A DNA stretch of 64,000 bases, taken from Apostichopus japonicus. Taxonomy: Eukaryota; Echinodermata; Holothuroidea; Aspidochirotida; Stichopodidae. The stretch covers positions 33,627,668 to 33,691,667 of the forward strand of contig NC_092569.1 of the NCBI RefSeq assembly GCF_037975245.1, written 5' to 3'. Every line of letters begins with the position of its first letter. The stretch's first letter is position 1. A program made the position numbers and the translations under genes. Below the pieces are notes generated by a model that saw nothing but the letters and a program-made list of their open reading frames with translations, ran no database searches and had not been told where the DNA came from. Shown one piece after another: positions 54,101 to 63,769 of the stretch.

Positions 54101-57100
54101 GCTCACGACCATTCAATAGTAGAAATTCAGTTTTACTCTAACAGCGTTACCAAGCGTTGTACCAAATAAACTTTGATTTTACTTTCACTGGAATATGTCG
54201 TTTAACATTTATCATTTCCAGGAGCGTGTAACTTACATTAATTTTGACTGTTAAACTTGTCGATTATCGCAATACATTACAGAATACATTTACAGATTTA
54301 TTTGTTTCTGCTGCATATCTTAAATTAGGAAGGCGAGTTTTACGTCAATTCAAGATGTACACGAAGATCAACTTGTATCAACAACCAGATTATAGAGGAG
54401 AGATACCAGTGTAGTGATCACGCAACCTGTGATGAGATGAACGGTGTCCGTAAATGTTACTGTAATCCAAACTACCAAGGGGACGGAGTGACGTGCACCC
54501 ACAACTGCTTCGTTGCTGCCAAAGGAAGTGTAGTAACGGTCAGTACGATTTTTTTTTTAGGGTATCTTAAATTCTTTGCCGGTAATTCATTTAGACCTAG
54601 CGAAAATACATAGATATGGCAACGCAATTATGATACACCTAGAACGATGAACGTTACCTAATATATATTAAAAACGCTCATGAACGTATCTTAGTTCTAA
54701 TCCAGTGTGTCATCAAACGTCGTTAAAACTGTAACAAATTAACATATATTTTACTATCTTTGGAATATGTCGTCTAACATTTATCTTTTCAGGAGGGTGA
54801 ATCATACATTAATTATGACTGCTCCTTACGAATAACCTGCAACAGTAACGTACTTACTAGTGAGAGGTACAGTTGTAGTGCAGACGCAACCTGCGAGGAG
54901 CGGAGTGATATCCGTAGATGTTACTGTAACGAATGGTTCGAAGGTGATGGTGTTACATGTGCCCGCAGTGGACCGAGAGATTGTTCTGATCTTCACACAG
55001 CGGGTAGAAGAAATAACGGAAAATATACCATTTATCCCGCTGGAAGCTCTGAGTTTGAAGTTTTTTGTGAATTGTCTAGTGTGGGATGGACAGTAAGTTT
55101 AGCCATTGGCAAGCAAATGCTTTAACTTGTGTTTTCTCATATGACAGGATTTCGTTCACTAACATTGGAAGTGAATCATAACATTATCTAATTAAATTGA
55201 TCCATCTCCCTATCAGTTTAAAACAAATCGGATTATTGACCTTCACCTATTAATTTATCTTACGTATTGCAGTACAATGATACATTTCATATATTACTCA
55301 CTTGCAATCTATAAACTAGTTGATTCTCTTTGTAGATTTTGCAACGACGTACAGGTAGATCCGTCAGCTTTTATCGAAACTGGAATGAGTACAAAAACGG
55401 GTTTGGAATTCCAACAGGAGATCATTGGATTGGCAACGATAAAATATACAAATTGACAAATCAAAAAACCTACCAACTGCTAATAGAAAAGACAAACAGG
55501 GAAGGATCAACATACCACAGCCGTTATACATCTTTCAGAATCAGTAACGAGAGAGACAAATACCAACTGTCATTGGGTGGCTTCAGTGGAAATGCTGGTA
55601 TGTATTGTGCTAAATGTCAATCATACGCAGACTTGTAGTTATTACGTAATATCATTCTAGCATAACTACCTGTAGTCGTAATCACACTGTAGGATTTGTA
55701 CTCGTACATTTACTCAGGTCATGTTACAAATATAGTGTAGATACTAATGTATGTACTAGACCTCGTGCCTACAGTCTCGTACCCAGTGTTGATTGTACAA
55801 TTGCTTTACACTTCATCACGTGTTTGTATAATTATATATCGTAACATCATGATATACCATATCAACCTTGCACTTTCATTCAGACTTTGTCAATCTTAGA
55901 AAAGAAAGGCAAAATAACTCGCCTGGGAACCTAGAAATTTCATGAAATATGGCTTTACCGTTTTCAAAAGAGAAGCAAATTAAGTTTCATTAAACCATTG
56001 AATATTCGTTCATGGAATTATTAAGAGGCCTATAATATTACAATGATAATAGAAAAATATCAAATAATTCGGACGTTTTTTGAGAGATAAATTGAGATAC
56101 GTCCTGTGTGTTACATTTCCAAATAGCATTACCGGCCGTATTTATCATTATATGTATGAATGTATAATCAGAATATAGGCAAATCATTATTTTGTCATGA
56201 TCAAATGGATGTAAAATCGCCAGATGAAAGATGAGACGTTTCACAAAAGATGGTTGTGACAAAGATGAAAAAATCCAACACTTTACATATTTTTCCTCCT
56301 ATTTGAAAACATAGTAATTTAAAAATCAAAACTATACTTTTCAATTGGCAGCAATTGAGTACTTCAAACAATTAGCTGTTAACATTTCTACTCATCTCAC
56401 ATGTACCTTTAAAACGCTTTACTATGATATTCGTGGCAAAGCGAAAGAGTACCATAAATTTTACTATTTAAAATATTTTTTTAAAGTATATTTTAAATAT
56501 ATATTACTTAATTACGAACGATGTATGAACTAAGGTTGCCCAGAAATCGTCAAAATTGAAACCTCTCCAGAAACTCTGAAAACTGACACCTATTTTCAAA
56601 TAAGAAACTGCGAAAGGAAAGCTCAAGAACTTCCATATGAAACCTACAAAGTAATAGTCAAGCCCAAACATGAACTAACACAACAACAAACGCACTAACA
56701 ACCGACAATTACAGCAAACTGACCCACGGTAGTTTAATAACGTCCAGTATGCAAATAAGATCTGACAAAAATATAACTTCACTAAGTATTTGCTCACATC
56801 CTTCCAGGTAATAACGCAATGGGAGCAAATTCAGGACATCGATTTAGTACGCACGATCAAGATAATGATGGATCGAGTACCTTCGACTGCGCAGAAAAAC
56901 ACCGAGGTGGCTGGTGGTATCCAGACGATAGTAGTACGGGCTCATCCAGCAACTGCTACTCATTCAGCAACCGCGTAGCTACAGGAGACTACGAGTACTC
57001 TGACTGTACCTGTTATCTTGATTGTGACAGTTATTATAATTGCCCTTCTAGTCGTCCACATTATAAATGCGATGATTGTGACGGCTGTGGTTATTATTAT

Positions 57101-57313
57101 TGTTATTATTTTCCTTATTATTATTATTACTATAAAAACAGATGCTGCGCAAACAAAAACCCGATCTATGAAACAACCTTCTATTCTTGCGGATACTCCA
57201 ATCTCAACGGTGACTACTCGTTGAACGGTAACCGCGGTATCTTCTGGAAGAATCTTCACGGTTCTGATTGCGGTATAACAACAACAACAATGAAAATTCG
57301 CTCAGTTCAATGA
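45054..57313 (+). CDS. secreted FReD-TIL-EGF-EGF-FReD protein, intact copy 2
   Basis: Nine exons: 45,054-45,125; 51,552-51,582; 52,469-52,641; 53,024-53,288; 53,632-53,840; 54,329-54,538; 54,793-55,092; 55,336-55,597; 56,808-57,313. All introns are GT-AG and the joined frame of 2,028 nt (675 residues) is open. Order: signal peptide (1-24), Ser/Thr linker, half fibrinogen domain (about 46-181), TIL domain (181-250), two EGF-like modules (about 278-306 and 348-376), complete FReD (about 380-675). The second FReD keeps the calcium-site pattern DQDNDGSS plus a Cys, GGWWY, CGYSNLNGDY and MKIRSV, but has about 89 extra Tyr/Cys-rich residues between WWY and CGYSN. FReD proteins of invertebrates are usually secreted pattern-recognition lectins. 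A defence or adhesive role here is inference only. Confidence 0.9.
45829..47753. repeat. intron-1 tandem repeat A (unit 2)
   Basis: Starts at CCTAAACGGTGTTGTTACGA. Landmarks in order are CATATTTTCCGAATACAAAA near 46,063, CTGGCGGTCAT near 46,977, CGCTGTGCGTTTCCTTTGTA near 47,444 and ACACGTGATCACGTAGACGA near 47,621. Confidence 0.8.
47754..49610. repeat. intron-1 tandem repeat B (unit 2)
   Basis: Starts at GCCTAAACGTTCTTGTAACG and repeats the landmarks of repeat A (TTGGCGGTCAT near 48,820, CGCTGTGCGTTTCCGTTGTA near 49,288, AACACGTGATCTCGTAACC near 49,476). Each repeat resembles its positional partner in unit 1, so the intronic duplication is older than the gene duplication. Confidence 0.8.
51552..51582 (+). 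CDS. exon 2, short linker (copy 2)
   Basis: 31-nt microexon encoding ISSSTRVNDS plus one base. The acceptor is CTTCAG and the donor GTAAGT. It is nearly identical in copy 1 (18,636-18,666), which supports it as a real exon despite its size. Confidence 0.75.
52469..52641 (+). CDS. exon 3, start of first FReD (copy 2)
   Basis: Phase 1 in, phase 0 out. Encodes TPEYPRDCHEVLNQC, SGVYLIKPNQYPEPFQTYC and GGWT. The RDC..V...C, G.Y.I.P and the later C are the standard N-terminal FReD pattern. Confidence 0.88.
53024..53288 (+). CDS. exon 4, middle of first FReD (copy 2)
   Basis: 265 nt encoding VIQRRVDGSIGFNRTWDEY, then FLIGNEKLAHL, RYQLRIELENYAG and LTYDNFRIADE, ending in phase 1. The next exon encodes TIL, so this FReD stops before its calcium- and ligand-binding subdomain. 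Confidence 0.88.
53632..53840 (+). CDS. exon 5, TIL domain (copy 2)
   Basis: Encodes about 70 residues with Cys in TWCSS, NTCERTCENPNDC, RCLCPENHM, DSCIPQEQCGC. This is the trypsin-inhibitor-like Cys-rich pattern found in von Willebrand factor, mucins and zonadhesin. An actual inhibitory function is not implied. Confidence 0.87.
54329..54538 (+). CDS. exon 6, EGF-like module 1 (copy 2)
   Basis: 70 codons, phase 0 to 0. EGEFYVNSRCTRRSTC finishes a TIL-associated segment. YQCSDHATCDEMNGVRKC and CNPNYQGDGVTC form an EGF-like module. The exon then runs on to NCFVAAKGSVV before the GTCAGT donor. Confidence 0.85.
54793..55092 (+). CDS. exon 7, EGF-like module 2 and start of second FReD (copy 2)
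   Basis: 100 codons, phase 0 to 0. EGESYINYDC and an EGF-like CYCNEWFEGDGVTC repeat the layout of exon 6. GPRDCSDLHTAG and KYTIYPAGSS begin the second FReD. The usual GGWT is VGWT here, while copy 1 keeps GGWT. Confidence 0.87.
55336..55597 (+). CDS. exon 8, middle of second FReD (copy 2)
   Basis: 262 nt, phase 0 to 1. Encodes ILQRRTGRSVSFYRNWNEY, GDHWIGNDKIYKLT, YQLLIEKTNREG and DKYQLSLGGFSGNAG, which is canonical FReD sequence. Confidence 0.9.
56808..57313 (+). CDS. exon 9, ligand-binding half of second FReD with Tyr/Cys insertion (copy 2)
   Basis: 506 nt, phase 1 start, stop TGA at 57,311. Contains HDQDNDGSSTFDCAEKH (calcium-site region), RGGWWYPDD, an insertion of about 89 residues (56,921-57,187) with about 20 Tyr and 11 Cys including a run of six Tyr, then SCGYSNLNGDY, GIFWKNLHG and TTTTMKIRSV. 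In ordinary FReDs only a few residues separate WWY from the Cys of C..SNLNG. Confidence 0.9.
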
Positions 57314-57795
57314 TAAAAATAGTAAGGTAAAGTCTTCATGATAACAAGTATATGAAACGGTTGGCGATATACTTACATATATTTAATATGGAAGTACATA
57401 TCAAAGCTTGGCAAAGTTTGTGTATTGGAAGATGAAAGTGAATGAAGGATACACTAATGAGCCGATGAACATTTTATAGTTATTACATCACGTACAGTAT
57501 CCTTAACATCGATCTGTTATGCCCAAAGACTACTTCCAAGACATGCATATGTTTTGAGGGACAATACCAAATGACAGTGAACTGTATAGCTCATGGAACT
57601 CGATGCCTTTTGATACTTTGTCTGTTTCCGATAAATGTATTGAACTTGAACAATATTTATTAAAAGGTCATCTTTAATAATGGCACTGAGTATGATATCA
57701 AATAAAAAACAAATAAAAGTATATGAAACAATGCATCAGAATGCTTACTAGTATTTTTTTTTTTTCTTCAAATGTTGCCATTATGTTGTATAGAA
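57314..57795 (+). other. 3' UTR and end of unit 2
   Basis: Aligns with 24,191-24,612. Candidate polyadenylation signals AATAAA lie at 57,701-57,706 and 57,712-57,717, about 390 bp after the stop codon. Confidence 0.6.
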
Positions 57796-59655
57796 GCCCT
57801 TGGCAACGTGGGAACGATATCATATACGTTTTGATATGCTTTCTGAGCTATTTAGTTAGTATGTCTGACGATCAGTTATTCCAGTAGACTCCTGAGTTAA
57901 AGCCTCTGTTAAAAGCCTCTGTTATATTCAGAAAGAACACACCCAGACGAAACCACCATAATATGTGCCTTCCTTATTCTCGAATCACCTTTCTTACAGT
58001 GACACATAGGGGAATGTATTAGCGTTCGATAACTAAAGAAGCGTTTACATTCACACGAAGTTGATCATATAAGCATGGTTCCCGACGAGTCCTTTCATGA
58101 GTTATTTGTCAAAGAATTATACTCAACCAGTTTTACTAACGTTGTCATTAGTCTACGTAACTGTATTTATCCCTTAGTTATATCCATGTGAGGATATGAT
58201 GTAGTGTTTATTCATTTTATCGTCTGTTTGATTGTCCCAGATATAAAAAAAAAACTATCGTCCTCCGAAATACTAGTTAAGTGCGATAAACACCTGTCTG
58301 ATCCCTATCAACCCCCTTCTAGTCCAGCGTGTATTTAAAGCTTTACTATTGTGTTTAAAATATACAAATATGAGAGATATTCCGCCATAAAACCCTTTGA
58401 TACTAACAATTCAAAGGAGAGTGTCATTTAAAAAAACAACACAGAAATTGGAGGGCGGGGAGAGAGGTTAGAGGGGGGGGGGGATGAAACACGGGATGAC
58501 AGTGGATTTTGTATTCAACAACAGATAATGGCGTTGTACATTACAAAAAAAAACTGGCGTTCATATATAAAACACATTATCTTCATCGAATATCTGGTAT
58601 AAATTTCTCTCAACTTCAAGTTTTAGTTCACAAATAAATTCAAGCAATGTCGAAATAGGAAGTATAGGAGTAAACCTTGAGTATTAGTAAATAGAAATAA
58701 CAATTGTTAGAAAACATAAAATAAACAAAGGCTGATAAGATGTTAGCAAAGTCTCTAATACCCACATATTTCATTGAAATTACCCTATCCGCTCTTTCCT
58801 CAAAGTAGATTACCTAAAATGTGACTAGAATTTCTTCTAAAATATCATAGCTTTGTGTTCATTTATGGATGCAAATTACTAAAACGATAAGAAAATGCGA
58901 TGTGAAAAACCGACTGTTTTGTATCCCTTAATATGTAGAACCAACATCAATGTTATACTATTGCTCTTTTTCCTTCCGTTTACCGAATTTGTAAGCCGAA
59001 TTTCCGATTGTGGACAATACATTAAATTCAATTCAAATGACGTAGAACATATATCAAGAAAGGAGAACAAGATAAACGGACTCGACGTATTATCCTTGTC
59101 CATGAAGTTACATTATTTTTGTTTCGTACAGACAGGATTGTTAACATTGTTATTGATTTTAGGTGACTCAAAAACATGTTTATTGTTTTTGATTGTAGTA
59201 TTTCTACCTATATCGGCAGAGAAATTTCTCAAAGATTCATATTTACACGGGTCGTATCTTTATCTCAGAGAACAGGATGTTTTACGTTTCCATTTAAGGA
59301 GATTGATGAGTATATTTTTTTGGCACTTTACCGGACCATTTTCCATAATCCTTAACCCTCACATATCAGCCCACTAGAGCAATTTATAACAACCAAATAG
59401 TCTTCCCACAAAGGATATTAATTGATAAATGATGATATTAATATCGACGGATATTGCTAAAATATACGCTTATCAAATCCATAAATAAACATTTCAGTAA
59501 ATTATGTAAAGATTCTCCTGCAAAGCGTGTACTTTTTGAAATCGAATAGAAGGGCTCTTTCAATGATAACGACAAACACTCAGTTTTGTAACCATTTAGA
59601 AATCGTACTTCAAAACGTCGAAGAATGTTCCGACAAATTTTCTTTTACACTGGTC
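57796..59655. other. 3' flank of unit 2, no recognised gene
   Basis: The part from about 58,770 to 59,190 matches the tail of the relic copy (3,930-4,290). A plus-strand frame of 160 codons at 58,895-59,377 is hydrophobic. It is broken by insertions and deletions in the relic match, so it is not supported as a gene. A G run lies near 58,470. Confidence 0.5.
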
Positions 59656-60060
59656 GTAGTACGGTATATAAGCATGTCCAAATAGAAGAATGTCTATGTT
59701 TAAATAAGCATGTCGAAACTCATATAAGTATGTCCATAAATAAAATGAGCATGTCCCAAAAAATTAGATGAACATGTCAAATGTAACTGCTAATTTCATA
59801 ATTGTAGTGAACATTTTGGCGTTAAATTTCACGCCATTCGTTGTGTGTCCAAATGTCCAAAATAATATAGACATGTCCAAAATAAAGGAGTATGTTCAAA
59901 GTAATATAAACATGTCTAAACTAGTTTAAGTATGTCTATAAATAATTTAAGCGTGTCAAAATAATATTAGAGTGTCGAAAAGTTATACGAGAATGTCCCA
60001 AATAAAAACTTATACAAAAGTATCGAGTGTAACTGCTAACTTCAACTTTGTAAATAACAT
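59656..60060. repeat. degenerate ATGTCCAAAATAA minisatellite
   Basis: At least fifteen imperfect repeats of about 20-26 bp have the core (A/G)CATGTCCAAAATAATAT. A higher-order period of about 240 bp is marked by AACTGCTAA(T/C)TTCA near 59,787 and 60,030. No spacer regularity of the CRISPR kind is present. Confidence 0.85.
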
Positions 60061-60098
60061 GTAGGCGTTTGAAGTTACAAAACGTATTTTCAGTGGTA

Positions 60099-60101
<3 letters not shown>

Positions 60102-60166
<65 letters not shown>
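60102..60166. repeat. (TA)n dinucleotide tract
   Basis: About 65 bp of TA with one A interruption. Confidence 0.95.
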
Positions 60167-61739
60167 CTACTTCTACCGCGGCCATTTCAAAGTGTGACAA
60201 AGCCTCCTAGTGTTGTTATTGTCATTTTTCATCAACTTAGAATAAAGCAAGAGAGGTTAAGTTAGGTGTTGTTTAAGTCTGTTTTTGGAAAAATTAATAA
60301 AGCAGGAAGTCTAAAAATACTAAGTCATTGAGAGCCCCATCAATCAGAGGAGAAAAACCGCATTTAGCAACCACAAATAATCTACTACAGTGCTTGAAAA
60401 ACTCAGCTAAAGCTATATGTGAACTACAATACAGTCACAACGAACTACTCAATTCAATAACAAACATTTGAAGTAAAAAAAAAAGGTTTTAAAGCCCTGA
60501 TATTTATTCTGTTACTAACCTTCTGTCTTTTTTTCTGTTTGTAATATTGTGAATTTGATAACTATAAAATATTGACATTTAATATATAGTGCATTCTGCA
60601 ACAATGTTCTAAATATGAGATAATATTGAATCATTTAGGTAAGAAAACTTGAAGCTCTTCTTTCATATTTTCACATATATTTGCATTTGAAAGACATTTG
60701 TCTAAATGGATTAGCGAACATAAGTAGTGATGCCTGCTCTCAAAGGATTAGGATGTGTGTCAAGCCTTCAAAACACTCGATGAGTTTATCTTTAAAATAA
60801 TCATTTTGTGAAGTAATATTCATCTTCTTACTTTATGTCTCAACCCATTATCCCCTCCCCCCCCCTCAAAAAAAACCGCAGCCCCTTCCTACCCGCAACA
60901 TTGGACTTAGCCTTGTCATTAATTAATAGCATCAGTAAAAGTTAACATTATATCATGCTAATTATTTACTTTCTCTCATATTTGGGAAAGGTTGTGTGTT
61001 TGGGAGAGGGGGGGTGCTAGGTTGCCATGTTCCTCATCATGCAATCATTTTATTCAGGAGCCCATGGTTGTTTGATCATGATTTCTGAAACAAATCCCAA
61101 CAAATGGGATAGCATGTGCTCTGTTGAGTACACAGTCCTTTTGTTAGGAATATAATCAATTTCATTTAAATTTAAATATACAATAACATGTGGTCCTAAG
61201 TTCACAAAAAAACTAATAATTGCATTGCTTTTTTGGACGGAAAATAGCACATTCAAACTGACCTTTAGTACTAGAAAGTGGCATCACCTGATTTTACTTG
61301 ATTTATCATAAAAATTATCACATTTCTTTCTAAGCTTCCTTTGATAAAGATTCTTAAATATATGTGGACCTGGATCGTTCGTGTTGCTTATTTTAAAATG
61401 TGAGATTCTTGACAATATACTACACAAAATGTATGTAACTATTGATAATGTTACTCAAATAGTAAATAATCAGCGACACAACCAAACTGAATGATAAAAT
61501 GACTTTATAAATACACCCTCTAACTGTAGTAAAATAAAATACAGTAGGAAATATGTACAGATCAAGGTGGACGTTAATTATTAGCAAACAGTACAAAGAT
61601 GAGAATACTGGGAATTATAGGATTATAGGATTATTATAGCCACATAAATAACACAAAATAACATTTATAAAATGAGGTCTTTAATTAATTAAAAGGACAT
61701 TTTTGGAAACATTTGTAGGAATTTCGAAGTCGGCAAACA
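60167..61739. other. spacer, no recognised gene
   Basis: AT-rich, with C and G homopolymers near 60,855 and 61,007. No exon or known repeat was recognised. Confidence 0.4.
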
Positions 61740-61792
61740 AACTGTTTAAAATGCATAGCTGGTGGTTTTCGACATTCTCTAATTCTTTCAAT

Positions 61793-62548
61793 CAGTGGCG
61801 TCGCCAAGGGGCTCCGGGGGGGCACGTGCACCCCCTGGAAAACCTAGTGCCCCCCGAGTGCCCCCCCATCTGAGATTTGGGTTGGTAACAAAATATATAT
61901 ATATTTTGTTATATTCAACTCCCATCATCTGAGAAATGTGAGAATGTGAGGGTCCGCAGGCACCATACTTGCCAATAGTTGTGGACCCATAACCCTGTTG
62001 TGTACTGGGTGCAGAGGTCATTTGAGGTCAGATGCTTGTAGGAACAAATGGCGAATGTTCACACCTGCATACTGAGCCATACTCGATGTGTGATCAAACT
62101 TTGGATTGCATGGTGAGATCCCTGGTAGGAGCCAATAACGATGCTGGAACCTGTTACATCTTAATAGATAATGGGAGAAAACGAGAAGGACAAGAAAGGA
62201 GTAGGGGGTCATGCACACATTAATTCAATAAATGTAGGTTCTATTGATAGGGTTAGGCATAATATCGACAGCATCTGGTTCATATCCTCTGCAAAATTCT
62301 GCGCGTTGTTAAAATCATTACCTCAAAAATAGCAATTTCTGGAGATATCTTCAGATCGAATTTAGCATCAAATGTGGCACCATTTTGCATCTAGACCATC
62401 TTCCGTATGCTAAAATTTTCCAAAGGGAGAGGGGGCACCCCCTCCCCTTAGACCCCTCCCCAGGACGGCGATCCGTATCCACCTAAGTGCCCCATCAAAT
62501 GCTGGTGCCCCCTGTCCCCCCAGACTGAAAAGTCTGGTGACGCCGCTG
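61793..62548. mobile_element. non-autonomous hAT element 2
   Basis: 756 bp with inverted ends CAGTGGCGTCGCCA and TGGTGACGCCGCTG and a perfect 8-bp target-site duplication CTTTCAAT at 61,785-61,792 and 62,549-62,556. The inverted partner at 26.6 kb has the uninterrupted site (TAATTCTTTCAAATATG), which gives an independent empty-site confirmation. The ends resemble element 1. No transposase is encoded. Confidence 0.94.
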
Positions 62549-62794
62549 CTTTCAATTGTATGTTACATTGAATCTTTACACCTTTACCTTTCCATTGATG
62601 TAAAACTTGATGAAACCTAGCACTTTTGTACAAGAAATTTGCCCTTTTCGCAAACATTCCTAAGCGCTCAGATGACTGCAGGTTACCCCTGACGTACTTG
62701 TGCCAAGTCTCTTAGGGTAAAATTTTGATCAAGCTATTCACTTCAGCACTAACACTACGCCGATACGACACTCTGTCATACTGTTACTATCAAA

Positions 62795-62936
62795 ATGCCA
62801 TTGAATTGTGTAGTAGGAGGTTGAAAAAAAAACACTTCAGAAAACCAAAGTTTAAGTTTCTTTACGTTTCCCAGTCATCAAACCGACGAAAAACGTAACA
62901 GGTTTTGGATTAATTTTGTACTGGGTTTCTACAGGC
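62795..62936 (+). pseudogene. THAP-domain exon with premature stop
   Basis: The frame starts MPLNCVVGG and is followed by TGA at 62,822-62,824 exactly where the second zinc-binding Cys of a THAP (C2CH) domain is expected. It then continues LSFFTFPSHQTDEKRNRFW, a typical THAP sequence of SLHKFP...R..W type. The second half with the C..H pair was not found. It may be the first exon of a P-element-like transposase or a host THAP gene. The partner segment at 26.3 kb lacks it. Confidence 0.68.
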
Positions 62937-63093
62937 AAACACTTATATGCAGTATAGTCTATGCAGAGGCCCTCTAAAGGTAGTCACCCTAATTTGTTTT
63001 ATATTTGCCTAAACTTATTAGCCACAACTGCCTTGCTATTCTAATGCGCATGCTCAATTGTTTATCTTCAGCCGTGATTTACCCCATAGGTGC

Positions 63094-63769
63094 TATGGCG
63101 GGCCATCAGTCTCAAATTGTGGGGAATCGACATATTCCGATTTATATCGACATATACCAGTTTAATTCTACATATCATCGATTTATATCGATATATACCA
63201 GTTTAATTCGACACGATATCTCGTGTTTATTTTCAATTATTCGCCCGCCTATTATTGGTTATTGCACGTGATGTATCTTCACATGTCAATCATCACTGAA
63301 ATTAGGATTTGGAATATGTAAATTAGCTAAAGATATGTCGATTTAAATAGGTATATTTCAATTTGAGCTTCTAGAAACTGGTTTAAGTCCATCGAAATTG
63401 ACTTCTACCGATTTAATTCCACAGATTAAACTGCAAGATGTCAAATTAAATTGACATATACCGATTTATTTTACATATCATCGATTTAAACTGGAATATG
63501 TCGATTTAAATTGACATATACCGATTTATTTTACTTATCATCGATTTAAATTGGTATATGTCTATACATATCAATGATATGTCGAATTAAACTGGTATAT
63601 GTCGATTTAAATCGATGATATGTAGAAATAAACTGGTATATGGTGATTTAAATTGGTAGAAGTCAATTTAAGTTGCTTGAAACTGGTATAAATCATAGGA
63701 AATTTGTATATGTCGATTTAAATCGGTATAAGTTGATTCCCCACTATTTGAGACTGATTGCCTACCATA
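63094..63769. mobile_element. 676-bp TIR element filled with palindromic 40-bp repeats
   Basis: Terminal inverted repeats of about 40 bp start TATGG(C/T)(G/A)GGC and include ATCAGTCTCAAAT and GTGGGGAATC. They are flanked by a 6-bp duplication AGGTGC at 63,088-63,093 and 63,770-63,775. The 26.2 kb partner has one AGGTGC and no insert. The interior is repeated in both orientations from CGATTTAAAT, GGTATATGTC and CATATCAT blocks, so it can fold extensively. No coding capacity was seen. Confidence 0.85.

Larger units (their letters stand above)
44028..57795 (+). repeat. tandem gene-duplication unit 2
   Basis: Same-orientation homologue of 10,048-24,612, covering the 5' flank, nine exons, eight introns and the 3' UTR. 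The upstream segment equivalent to 10,735-11,416 is absent: CTCTTTAAA joins directly to AACAACCATTCTTATCC. Because the relic copy at 1,600-1,737 retains the adjoining part, a deletion in unit 2 is the likelier explanation. Confidence 0.88.

Noticed and set aside
58895-59377. 160-codon hydrophobic plus-strand frame downstream of unit 2
   Set aside because: The homologous relic at 4,060-4,290 carries insertions and deletions that destroy the frame. There is no domain or codon pattern, so it is probably chance in AT-rich DNA.
59656-60060. CRISPR-like spaced repeats
   Set aside because: Repeat units are degenerate, directly abutting and of varied length, in eukaryotic DNA. It is a minisatellite.
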